Assembly (NCBI RefSeq): GCF_007830055.1
Contig: NZ_VLLE01000007.1
Location: 203,796-267,795, forward strand
Origin: Lacibacter cauensis
GTDB taxonomy: Bacteria > Bacteroidota > Bacteroidia > Chitinophagales > Chitinophagaceae
Reading direction: 5' to 3'
Length of the DNA stretch: 64,000 nucleotides
In this document: one piece after another, positions 8,472 through 15,990 of the stretch
How the letters are laid out: each line of letters opens with the position of its first letter
Numbering within the stretch: position 1 is the first letter of the stretch
Notes under the pieces: model-generated
Database searches by the model: none
What the model saw: the letters and a program-made list of their open reading frames with translations, nothing else
What the model was told of the DNA's origin: nothing
Position numbers and translations under genes: made by a program

Positions 8472-8765
8472 TTACATGAAGAACTTGGCGTAAAGAATAA
8501 TCAATCCGTACATCACCGTCATAGCAAAAATGCCGATAGCCGTTTTATCACGACGGGCATTGATGAACAGCGTAAACAAAATAATATTGGCAATTAAACA
8601 AACACTGCCTGCTGCGGTAAGCATGGCTTTGTTGGTGAAGAAAAATTCTACAAACTCACCAAAGCCAATAGATGGTGCTTTTATAAAATAATAAAGTACA
8701 AGACCCAGAATAGGGGCAAGCGCACCCAATACAATTCCAAAAGGCAGTTTATCCAGTTTCAGCAT
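8472..8765 (-). CDS. Small integral membrane protein of unknown function
   Basis: 97 residues, three hydrophobic segments (about 8-28, 46-66 and 74-95) with short charged loops. I do not recognise a characterised family; similar small membrane proteins occur next to surE in other Bacteroidota, as far as I recall. Its ATG overlaps the surE TGA stop by one base (TGATG), so the two genes are almost certainly co-transcribed and translationally coupled. Confidence 0.75.
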   Translation of the reverse strand: MLKLDKLPFGIVLGALAPILGLVLYYFIKAPSIGFGEFVEFFFTNKAMLTAAGSVCLIANIILFTLFINARRDKTAIGIFAMTVMYGLIILYAKFFM

Positions 8766-9553
8766 CAGAATTTAAGTTTGGTTTCTAATTTCTTTTTCAG
8801 TGTATAATCGGTAAGATCGAATTGAACGGGAACAACACTTACAAAATTGTGTTCGAGCGCCCAAACATCGGTATCTTTTCCTTTATCGAAGTTTTTGAAC
8901 TCACCGGTAAGCCAGTAATAACTTTTACCCGAAGGATCTTTACGTTCGTCAAAATCTTCTACATACTTGGCATATGCCTGTCTGCACACTTTTACACCTT
9001 TGATCAGGCTGGCATCAACATTGGGGAAGTTTACATTGAGGCAAAGATGTTTGTCTTGTTTGCCTTTGAGCAATTGCTGTACAATCTGGCGGGCATAGCG
9101 TTTTGCTCCGCTAAAATCGGCTTCCATGCTATAGTTGAGCAACGAAAACCCAACTGAAGGAATACTTTCAATACTCGCTTCAATAGCCGCACTCATGGTT
9201 CCGCTGTAAATAACATTAATACTGTGATTGGCGCCGTGGTTAATGCCGCTGAGGCAGATATCGGGTTTACGGTGCAGTACTTTATCTACCGCCAGTTTTA
9301 CACAATCGGCCGGTGTGCCGCTGCATTGCCAGGTTTCCACATCGTCCATTAAATGCACACGCTGCAAACGCAAGGGAAAACCAATGGTGATGGCATGGCC
9401 CATACCGCTCTGCGGCTTATCGGGCGCAACAACGACTACTTTGCCTAAATCTTTTACTGCTTCCACCAGGTTGCGGATGCCCGGTGCGGTAACGCCATCA
9501 TCGTTGGTGATGAGGATGATGGGTTGTTCTTTCTTTTTGGTACTCTTCGCCAT
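8765..9553 (-). CDS. surE: 5'/3'-nucleotidase SurE
   Basis: 262 residues, the family length. SurE is a cytoplasmic, metal-dependent phosphatase that hydrolyses nucleoside monophosphates and is associated with stationary-phase survival. The metal-binding NDDG motif lies near residue 18 (ILITNDDGVTAPGI), followed by SGMGHAITIG, SGTPADCV, LSGINHGAN and YSGTMSAAIEA, all conserved in the family. The N-terminus carries an extra basic stretch (AKSTKKKEQ). The stop codon overlaps the start of the downstream membrane protein gene. Confidence 0.96.
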   Translation of the reverse strand: MAKSTKKKEQPIILITNDDGVTAPGIRNLVEAVKDLGKVVVVAPDKPQSGMGHAITIGFPLRLQRVHLMDDVETWQCSGTPADCVKLAVDKVLHRKPDICLSGINHGANHSINVIYSGTMSAAIEASIESIPSVGFSLLNYSMEADFSGAKRYARQIVQQLLKGKQDKHLCLNVNFPNVDASLIKGVKVCRQAYAKYVEDFDERKDPSGKSYYWLTGEFKNFDKGKDTDVWALEHNFVSVVPVQFDLTDYTLKKKLETKLKF

Positions 9554-9736
9554 AAACTGTTCCTTTCTTCTATAGCGTAAAAGTGAGATATATTAGGGAG
9601 TTGGCAAAATCGGATGACGCAGTTTTGCTTCCTTCGTGAATGATTACATTTAATAAAGTGCCTGGTGCGTTTACCTAGCTTAGCAATCAGTAACAATCGT
9701 TGTAAGAAAAGAAATAAAAATTTGTCAAGCTAAAAT

Positions 9737-9767
9737 AATTAGTATATTAGCGCCATAAAAATTAGTA
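9737..9767 (+). promoter_or_regulatory. Direct repeat, possible operator of the S24 repressor
   Basis: The 8-mer AATTAGTA occurs twice (9737-9744 and 9760-9767), 23 bases apart, immediately before the repressor ATG at 9772. The spacing is about two helical turns, as expected for two dimer contacts on one DNA face. Autoregulation is inferred, not shown. Confidence 0.35.
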
Positions 9768-9771
9768 AGCT

Positions 9772-10521
9772 ATGGCAATTGCTAATCAAAACCTCAAGTA
9801 CCTGCGCAAGCTGCGTGGGTGGACACAAGAAGAGTTTGCACAAAAGATCGGTATTAAACGTTCGCTCGTGGGTGCGTATGAAGAAGAGCGTGCCGAACCC
9901 AATTACGATGTATTGGAAACAGTAAGCGATCTGTTTAAAGTAACCATCGACGATCTGTTGCGTAAAGACCTCAGCGAAACAAAGGGAAGTTATCTTGCCA
10001 AACGCCGCCAGTTGAAAATGATGGCCGAAAGCAATGTGATTCACTTTGTGCCGGTAAAGGCAGCTGCGGGTTACCTCAACGGCTATGCTGATCCTGAGTT
10101 TCTCGATGAACTGAACACGTTCACTTTACCCATGCTCAGCGGCGGTACTTATCGTGCCTTTGAAATTGTAGGAGACAGTATGTTGCCAACGCCCAGCGGC
10201 AGTGTAATTGTAGGCGAGAAGGTGCATAATCTGGATGATGTAAAGAACAACAATGCCTATATCATCCTTAGTAAATCGGAAGGGGTGGTGTACAAACGTG
10301 TACTGAAAAGTAACCGCAGCAAAAACAAGCTTACTCTTGTGAGCGATAACCCTGCTTATCAACCCTACCAGGTAAATGCAGAAGATGTGCTGGAGTTCTG
10401 GAGCGCACAAATGGTACTGAGCCGTGTAAACCAGCAACAACGCTGGGATGTTACCAATCTCGCATCGCTTGTTACCAACCTGCAGGATCAGGTAAATAAC
10501 CTCAAGAAGAAGATGAACTGA
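9772..10521 (+). CDS. HTH XRE / peptidase S24 (LexA/CI-like) transcriptional regulator
   Basis: 249 residues. An XRE-type helix-turn-helix occupies about residues 7-62 (LRKLRGWTQEEFAQKIGI). A LexA-like S24 domain follows (about 95-220). Ser136 in GDSM and Lys175 in VVYKRV are the catalytic pair. Ala99-Gly100 in AAAGYLNG is a candidate self-cleavage site. The C-terminus (about 222-249) looks like a short coiled coil. Such proteins repress stress or phage-type genes until self-cleavage; in Bacteroidota they are common outside prophages. No phage gene is near, so the targets are unknown. The AATTAGTA repeats before the start may be its own operator. Confidence 0.9.
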   Translation: MAIANQNLKYLRKLRGWTQEEFAQKIGIKRSLVGAYEEERAEPNYDVLETVSDLFKVTIDDLLRKDLSETKGSYLAKRRQLKMMAESNVIHFVPVKAAAGYLNGYADPEFLDELNTFTLPMLSGGTYRAFEIVGDSMLPTPSGSVIVGEKVHNLDDVKNNNAYIILSKSEGVVYKRVLKSNRSKNKLTLVSDNPAYQPYQVNAEDVLEFWSAQMVLSRVNQQQRWDVTNLASLVTNLQDQVNNLKKKMN

Positions 10522-10555
10522 TCCGTCGCATTTTTACTTTAAAATAACAGCAAAG

Positions 10556-10589
10556 CCGCTCATCCCAATCGAAAAGGGTGAGCGGTTTT
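10556..10589 (+). terminator. Imperfect rho-independent terminator
   Basis: CCGCTCA (10556-10562) pairs with TGAGCGG (10579-10585). The stem can extend through CCC/GGG with one bulge and is followed by TTTTG. It lies 35 bases after the repressor stop. Confidence 0.7.
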
Positions 10590-10611
10590 GTTTAATTAGC
10601 TTGCCCGCTTT

Positions 10612-13074
10612 ATGAAATGGATTGTAACCCTTATCTCGCTGCTTGCCACGTTCAACTTGTTTGCCGGCAATGAACCCGAAAGAAATTTGCAGGCCAATAA
10701 GATTGCACAAGCACCCAAAATTGATGGTGTGCTGGATGAAGCTTTCTGGCAAACGGCCCCCGTTGCGGAAAACTTTGTTGTCAACAGTCCCAACTATGGC
10801 GAGGCATCGGCCTACAAAACCAAAGTGTATGTGGTGTACGATAACAGTTCTATTTATATCGGCGCTTATTTGTACGACGATCCGAAACTGGTGCGTACGC
10901 AATTAACAGCTCGTGATAAAGAGAGCCAGCAGGATGTAGATTATTTCTCTGTTTTTTTTGATACGTATAACGATGACCAGAACGGTTTTCAATTTGTGGT
11001 AACAAGCCGCAATGTGCAGAGCGATGGTCGTTTGAGTCCGAACCGCAGTTCTAATTTTGGTCCGCCCAGCGATTACAGCTGGGATGCTGTGTGGGAAAGC
11101 AAAGTAACCATGCGTGAAGATGGCTGGGTGGTAGAAATGAAAATTCCTTATTTTTCACTTCGCTTTGCAAAAAGAGAGAAGCAGGATTGGGGACTCAACT
11201 TTCAACGTTATGTACGTCGCAGCAACGAAAGTTCTTATTGGAATACCATCAACCCCAATCAAAATGGTTTTGTAAACCAGTTTGGCCGGTTGAGCGGATT
11301 GGAAAACTTAGAGCCACCTTTACGTTTATCGTTTCTTCCGTATATAACAGCGGGTTACAGAACAACACCAACCAGCAAAGGCAGAGTAAATGAATTTTTA
11401 CGCAATGGGGGTATGGATGTAAAGTATGGCGTAAACGAAAGCTTTACGTTGGATATGACGCTCATTCCCGATTTCGGGCAAGTCATCAGCGATAACATCG
11501 TTAATAATCTTACACCGTACGAAGTACAGTTCCAGGAGAACCGTCCTTTCTTTACCGAGGGCACAGAAATTTTCAATAAGTCGGGTTTGTTTTATTCACG
11601 AAGAGTAGGTGCCACACCTTCGGGTTATTACAAAGCAAGAAGTATGGGCTCTACCGATAGCACACGTATCGTATCAAACCCCGGCGTAGTGCAGTTGTTC
11701 AATGCAACTAAATTTTCGGGTCGTACAAAACAGAAATTAGGCATAGGAGTGTTCAATGCAATTGGCGCACCCATGTTTGCTGAAATTGAAAATACCAACA
11801 GCAAAGAAGTTGAACGGGTACAAACGGAACCGTTGACCAATTATAATTTGATTGTGATTGACCAGGCTTTGAAAGGACGTTCGTCGATTACACTTACCAA
11901 TGCAAATGTTACACGCAGTGGTGCGGGCAGGGATGCCAACGTTACCGGACTGGATGTGTATTTGTTTGATAAGCGTAATCGTTACGGTTTTCAGGGTAAA
12001 TTCGATTACAGCAACATTATGGGACCAAATCCTTACAGCGGTTTTAAAACTGTTGTGAGCCTGGGTAAGGTGAGTGGAAAAATTCAGTACAACCTGTTGA
12101 GCAATGTTGAAAGCGATCGGTACGATCCGAACGATCTCGGTTACCTTACTGCACCAAACGAAGTAACCAATCAGTTCCGCATCAGCTACAACCAGCTTAC
12201 ACCAACCGATAAATTTATTTCGTACAATTTTAATTTTTCTGTACGGCACGAAATGTTGTACAAGCCTTTTGTATTTACCAATGTGCAATACAATGCCGGT
12301 GCGTTCTGGTTCTTTAAAAACTTTTGGGATCTGAGTGTGAATACAACCTATCAACCACTATGGCAAAAGAACTATTTTGAATTACGTACGCCCGGCCGTT
12401 ATCTGCGCCAGGTACCCTGGGGTTTTCTGCGGTTAAGTGGCAGCAGCGACAGCCGAAAACGTTTATTCTTCCGTTATTCATTGGGTTTTGCGGAGTCGGT
12501 AGATATTAAGAACGATCCCTACATTGTTACCAACCCGGGCATACGTTATCGTTTCAGCGACAGGTTTAGTATGGATATTGATTGGCGTTTACAAGACGAT
12601 CGTGGACAGTTTGGTTATGCGTTCCTGCGTGAACCGAACGGCGATCCTATCATTGGTCGCAGACGCAATCGTGATGTGACAACACTCATTACCGGCATTT
12701 ATAATTTTACCAGCCGTATGAATATAACTCTTCGTGCACGCCATTACTGGAACAAAGTAGAGTATGCAAGTTTTCATAATGTAAGTGCCGATGGATGGTA
12801 CCTCGACCGTGCATTTATTCCGGGACAGGATCAAAACTTTAATGCCTGGAACGTGGATGTGTTTTATACCTGGGACTTTAATTACGGAAGCCGTTTTGTT
12901 GTTGGCTGGAAAAACTGGCTGGCAAATGATTTTCCGGTTGATGGCAGCCGTTATAAAACCTATTGGGGCAACGCAGCACGTGTACTGGCTTCGCCGCAGG
13001 GAAATGAATTTACTGCACGCATGATCTTCTTTATTGATTCGCAGAAGTTGAAACGCAAGAGGAATCAGTCGTGA
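10612..13074 (+). CDS. DUF5916 protein with N-terminal CBM9-like domain
   Basis: 820 residues. A signal peptide (MKWIVTLISLLATFNLFAG) precedes a carbohydrate-binding family 9-like domain (about 25-210; PKIDGVLDEAFW, then DDPKLVRTQLTARD and DYFSVFFDTYNDDQNGFQF). The remaining 600 residues are DUF5916, rich in alternating aromatic strands and ending in a basic tail, compatible with an outer-membrane beta-barrel. The family is widespread in Bacteroidota and its function is not established; sugar or glycan handling at the surface is a guess from the CBM9-like part. Monocistronic, following a terminator. Confidence 0.88.
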   Translation: MKWIVTLISLLATFNLFAGNEPERNLQANKIAQAPKIDGVLDEAFWQTAPVAENFVVNSPNYGEASAYKTKVYVVYDNSSIYIGAYLYDDPKLVRTQLTARDKESQQDVDYFSVFFDTYNDDQNGFQFVVTSRNVQSDGRLSPNRSSNFGPPSDYSWDAVWESKVTMREDGWVVEMKIPYFSLRFAKREKQDWGLNFQRYVRRSNESSYWNTINPNQNGFVNQFGRLSGLENLEPPLRLSFLPYITAGYRTTPTSKGRVNEFLRNGGMDVKYGVNESFTLDMTLIPDFGQVISDNIVNNLTPYEVQFQENRPFFTEGTEIFNKSGLFYSRRVGATPSGYYKARSMGSTDSTRIVSNPGVVQLFNATKFSGRTKQKLGIGVFNAIGAPMFAEIENTNSKEVERVQTEPLTNYNLIVIDQALKGRSSITLTNANVTRSGAGRDANVTGLDVYLFDKRNRYGFQGKFDYSNIMGPNPYSGFKTVVSLGKVSGKIQYNLLSNVESDRYDPNDLGYLTAPNEVTNQFRISYNQLTPTDKFISYNFNFSVRHEMLYKPFVFTNVQYNAGAFWFFKNFWDLSVNTTYQPLWQKNYFELRTPGRYLRQVPWGFLRLSGSSDSRKRLFFRYSLGFAESVDIKNDPYIVTNPGIRYRFSDRFSMDIDWRLQDDRGQFGYAFLREPNGDPIIGRRRNRDVTTLITGIYNFTSRMNITLRARHYWNKVEYASFHNVSADGWYLDRAFIPGQDQNFNAWNVDVFYTWDFNYGSRFVVGWKNWLANDFPVDGSRYKTYWGNAARVLASPQGNEFTARMIFFIDSQKLKRKRNQS

Positions 13075-13140
13075 GTCGATAGTGATGAGTAGTTAGTAGG
13101 AAGAGCGTGAGTGGTGAGTTGAGGATGGAGGTAGTGTGCG
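13069..13140 (+). repeat. Degenerate GTGAGT-type repeat tract
   Basis: The 153-base space between the convergent DUF5916 and deacetylase-family genes begins with G/T-rich sequence containing GTGAGTCGATAGTGATGAG and later GTGAGTGGTGAGTTGAGG. These are decayed copies of a GTGARTR-like heptamer whose complement resembles the ATTCACY heptamers at 44511-44545. No gene or clear terminator is visible here. Confidence 0.45.
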
Positions 13141-13227
13141 ATGTGTGAATTGGCGTTTATTGGTTTTTGAATGTGGGCCGTTGGGTTTTACTACTTGTTC
13201 CTTGAACCTTGTCTATTGTGCCTTTCA

Positions 13228-14097
13228 CTAATTCAATCCCCAAATATCTTTAGCCAAACGAAACGTATTACAATGCGCTTCTACAATGGTGCGTACATCG
13301 GGTGAGTAACCACCACCCATAGCAACTGTACAAGGTATGTGATGCTGCCGCAGTTTGCTGAACACTATTTCATCCCGCTGTTTACAACCCTGCATGGTTA
13401 CTTTCAGTTTACCGAACTTGTCTGTTTCCAGAATATCTACACCGGATAAGTAAAACACAAAATCGGGCTTTACTTTATCAATCAGCATATCCAGCGTGTT
13501 TTGCAGCAACGGCAGATAAATGCTGTCGTCGGTTCCATCCTTCAAACCAATATCTAAATCGCTGGTTTCTTTGTGAAACGGGTAATTGTGTGCTCCATGC
13601 ATACTGAAGGTGAATACCCGGTTGTTGTTTTCAAACAACCTGGCAGTACCATTTCCCTGATGCACATCCAGATCAACAATAAGAATTTGTTTGACTAAGT
13701 TTTGCTGTAACAGGTAATTGGCGGCTGTTGCAAAATCGTTCAGCAAACAAAAACCTTCGCCTCTGTCGGCAAATGCATGGTGCGTGCCACCTGCAACATT
13801 CATGGACACGCCGTTTTCAAATGCATGCATACAGCAATCGATGGTGCCTTGTGTAATAATGAGTTCACGTTCGGTTAACTCCGGCGATTGCGGAAAACCA
13901 ATATGCCGTTGCTCTTTTGCCGAGAGTGTTTGTTGTTTTAATTTTTCGAGATACGTTTTATCATGTGTTAACAACACAACTTTATCGCTGCAAACAGTTG
14001 GTGCAAATAAGTTTTCTTGTGTAATGCTTCCTTCGTACAACAATTGCTCGGGAATCAGTTCGTATTTCAACATCGGAAAGCGATGCCCTTCCGGCAA
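13228..14097 (-). CDS. Histone deacetylase superfamily protein (true start probably further upstream)
   Basis: Zinc-dependent deacetylase fold of the HDAC/AcuC superfamily. Visible motifs are VAGGTHHAF (active-site histidine pair), the zinc ligands in VDLDVHQGNGT and the later SGVDILETDKFG, plus MGGGYS near the C-terminus. Substrate unknown (acetyl-lysine or an acetylated small amine). The first ordinary start codon in frame is a TTG at 14097, giving 289 residues, but the frame upstream encodes LLHIAHAPIYAHPL, which resembles the first strand of the family. Translation therefore probably begins near 14163, just after pdeM, where an ATA stands in the place of the expected ATG. Co-transcribed with pdeM. 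Confidence 0.85.
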   Translation of the reverse strand: MPEGHRFPMLKYELIPEQLLYEGSITQENLFAPTVCSDKVVLLTHDKTYLEKLKQQTLSAKEQRHIGFPQSPELTERELIITQGTIDCCMHAFENGVSMNVAGGTHHAFADRGEGFCLLNDFATAANYLLQQNLVKQILIVDLDVHQGNGTARLFENNNRVFTFSMHGAHNYPFHKETSDLDIGLKDGTDDSIYLPLLQNTLDMLIDKVKPDFVFYLSGVDILETDKFGKLKVTMQGCKQRDEIVFSKLRQHHIPCTVAMGGGYSPDVRTIVEAHCNTFRLAKDIWGLN

Positions 14098-14162
14098 CGG
14101 ATGTGCGTAAATAGGAGCGTGGGCAATATGTAAAAGTTTATAACTGATCTTATGTCTGTTTA

Positions 14163-14816
14163 TTATAGTTCAACAATACGCTGTTCGGCTATTGCAAACA
14201 GTTTATCTTTTTTCTTTGGACGAATTGGGTGTAAGCCGGTGAAACGTCCAAAGGCCGGCAACACTGCATACTGTTCGGCAAAATAGAAACAAGGAAAACG
14301 CAGCGATTGTTTACCCAGGCCTGCAATATGAATGCCGGGATGAATATGCCCCGTAAAAATATACTCGCTTGTAGTTGTTTCGTTTGCAGGTAATTCGTGC
14401 ATAAAAGCAAAAGGCCCTTTTACAAGTTGAGTTTCATGCACAGTAATGTCGTTTGCAGCATACCAGTCCGTTGCAAGAATATCGTGGTTACCCTTTACGA
14501 GGTGAATGGGCAGGCTTGCCAGATCGTTGCGCCATTTTTCAAAGAGTTTGATTTCATTGTTGAGATGGCTGTGAAAAAAATCGCCTACAACTATTACCTG
14601 CTTCGGTTTAAAATACTGTATCTGCGTTACAAGCCTGTGCAGGTCTTCCTTAAAAACAGTTTGGGGTATACCAATACCTGCCTTGCGAAAATGCCCGCTC
14701 TTGCCAAAGTGTATGTCCGATACAATCAGCCATTGTTCCTCTTCCCAAAACAAACAGCGCTCAGGCGAAAGCCAGAGTGTTTGTTGTAAATGTTTAAAAA
14801 GCGTTGGCTGCTGCAT
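14163..14816 (-). CDS. pdeM: Ligase-associated DNA damage response endonuclease PdeM (metallophosphoesterase)
   Basis: 217 residues from the ATG at 14816 (MQQPTLFKHL). Calcineurin-like phosphoesterase with the full metal-ligand set: SDIHFG (Asp34, His36), VGDFFHS (Asp79), KGNHDI (Asn110, His111) and GHIHPG (His156, His158). This form is the PdeM protein of the ligase-associated module found with a DEXH helicase, an ATP-dependent ligase and an MBL-fold exonuclease, all of which lie a little further right on the same strand. An upstream TTG start at 14828 falls in the -7 box and is rejected. Confidence 0.88.
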   Translation of the reverse strand: MQQPTLFKHLQQTLWLSPERCLFWEEEQWLIVSDIHFGKSGHFRKAGIGIPQTVFKEDLHRLVTQIQYFKPKQVIVVGDFFHSHLNNEIKLFEKWRNDLASLPIHLVKGNHDILATDWYAANDITVHETQLVKGPFAFMHELPANETTTSEYIFTGHIHPGIHIAGLGKQSLRFPCFYFAEQYAVLPAFGRFTGLHPIRPKKKDKLFAIAEQRIVEL

Positions 14817-14825
14817 AACGAAGTG

Positions 14826-14833
14826 CAAATGTA
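14826..14833 (-). promoter_or_regulatory. -7 box of pdeM (TACATTTG on the minus strand)
   Basis: A perfect TAnnTTTG box on the minus strand, separated from the pdeM ATG by only 9 bases. The predicted mRNA leader is a few bases at most. Confidence 0.55.
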
Positions 14834-14890
14834 AGTGCTGTTTTTACGCTGCTGAATTGCAGAAATGATTTATTTTGAAAGAAAAACTGC

Positions 14891-15376
14891 ATGGAGCAAA
14901 AAGATTATCTGCAGGGTTCTTATACTGAACCATCATCGGTACCGCAAGGGATCAACGTATTAACCATTCTCAGTTTTATTGGAAGTGGTTTTCAAATAAT
15001 TTCCGGTTTCTTCAGTTATTGGATTATTCCTTTCAGTGTTCAATCGGTAAACGAAACCAGGGCGCTGGAAAAAACCAGGGAAATGAAACCTTTTAGTGGT
15101 TTCCTCAAATGGTCGGTTGATGCAACCTTACGCCAATACGAACTGCGTATGCCGGTTTTGCTTGTTACCATTGCCACTGCTCTTATTTGTATTTGGGGGG
15201 CATTGCAAATGCGCAAACGAAAAAAAGCAGGGTTTGCAATTTATACTGCGGGCGAAATAGCATTGCCTTTGTTTACGGCGCTCGCAATAGATGCCTGGTC
15301 GTCGATATTCGGATTTATTATTGCAATCGTATTTATTTTACTGTTCTGGTTTCAGCGAAAGCATTTAACAGCATAA
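14891..15376 (+). CDS. Integral membrane protein of unknown function
   Basis: 161 residues. Four hydrophobic segments (about 22-46, 95-113, 118-132 and 134-155), with a charged extramembrane loop between the first and second that contains an alternating Glu/Lys stretch (NETRALEKTREMK). I do not recognise the family. It stands alone on the plus strand within the otherwise minus-strand repair block, divergent from pdeM and convergent with the haem-binding protein gene, and shares a terminator with the latter. Confidence 0.7.
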   Translation: MEQKDYLQGSYTEPSSVPQGINVLTILSFIGSGFQIISGFFSYWIIPFSVQSVNETRALEKTREMKPFSGFLKWSVDATLRQYELRMPVLLVTIATALICIWGALQMRKRKKAGFAIYTAGEIALPLFTALAIDAWSSIFGFIIAIVFILLFWFQRKHLTA

Positions 15377-15381
15377 ATAAA

Positions 15382-15405
15382 AAAGCCCCAAACGGGGCTT
15401 TTTTT
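15382..15405. terminator. Bidirectional rho-independent terminator
   Basis: AAAGCCCC (15382-15389) and GGGGCTTT (15394-15401) form an 8-bp stem with an AAAC loop and A/T flanks between two convergent genes. Confidence 0.92.
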
Positions 15406-15901
15406 ATTTATGCTCACTTTTCGTATTGTCCGATTGTTGTTGGGGTTCGGCAGGTGGCAGTGTTGCAAGGCTTTCTTCGCACCATTTGTACAATGCATTT
15501 TTTTGCTCTTCGGTAAGTTTTGCTTTTGTATGAATAACGGTATAACTCTTCAAAGGCATTTTCCCTTCTTTTACCTCATCCATTATTTCATTAAATTTTT
15601 TACGCTGGCGTTTGGCAGTATAGCCTGCAAACTCCGAAAAATTCAATTCGCTTTTTCCTTCATGTACATGATCGGCCAGCCACCATGCAACAGGCTGCAC
15701 TTCGGCATACCAGGGATATTTCGTGTTATTGCTATGACAATCGTAGCAGGCTTCTTTTAAAATAGATGCAACATTATCATTCACTGCAAATTTTGTACTG
15801 ATGTCGTTTGGAAACGGGCCTGCAGCAACATTTTTAGCAGGACGTATAAACTGAATAATTACCAGTGCAGCAATAAGCACATAGATTATCTTTTTAAGCA
15901 T
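15404..15901 (-). CDS. Haem-binding domain protein (Haem_bd), membrane anchored
   Basis: 165 residues. An N-terminal membrane anchor (about 4-20) is followed by an extracytoplasmic domain with one c-type haem motif CYDCH (Cys52, Cys55, His56) and the NNTKYPWYAEVQPVAWWLADHV region typical of the Haem_bd family. The C-terminal part is highly charged and ends in a Gln/Ser/Lys-rich tail. The family is common in Bacteroidota and is thought to be periplasmic, with haem-linked redox or sensing roles. The gene follows the helicase gene by 89 bases on the same strand and ends at a strong terminator, so it is probably the last gene of the repair transcript or has its own promoter. Confidence 0.85.
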   Translation of the reverse strand: MLKKIIYVLIAALVIIQFIRPAKNVAAGPFPNDISTKFAVNDNVASILKEACYDCHSNNTKYPWYAEVQPVAWWLADHVHEGKSELNFSEFAGYTAKRQRKKFNEIMDEVKEGKMPLKSYTVIHTKAKLTEEQKNALYKWCEESLATLPPAEPQQQSDNTKSEHK

Positions 15902-15990
15902 GAGAAGTTGTTTTGCTAAAAGTAAGAAGAAACTTGGTTTTACAAACTGACTGTTGTTATTCCATTGTAAAAAGCCGGTGGCGATGTGTT

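Noticed and set aside
11737..12354. 205-codon minus-strand frame inside the DUF5916 gene
   Set aside because: Shadow of the real gene in another frame; Ile/Val/Cys-rich composition and no motif.
13069..13140. CRISPR-like array
   Set aside because: Units are too short, degenerate and without constant-length spacers; no cas gene is in the window.
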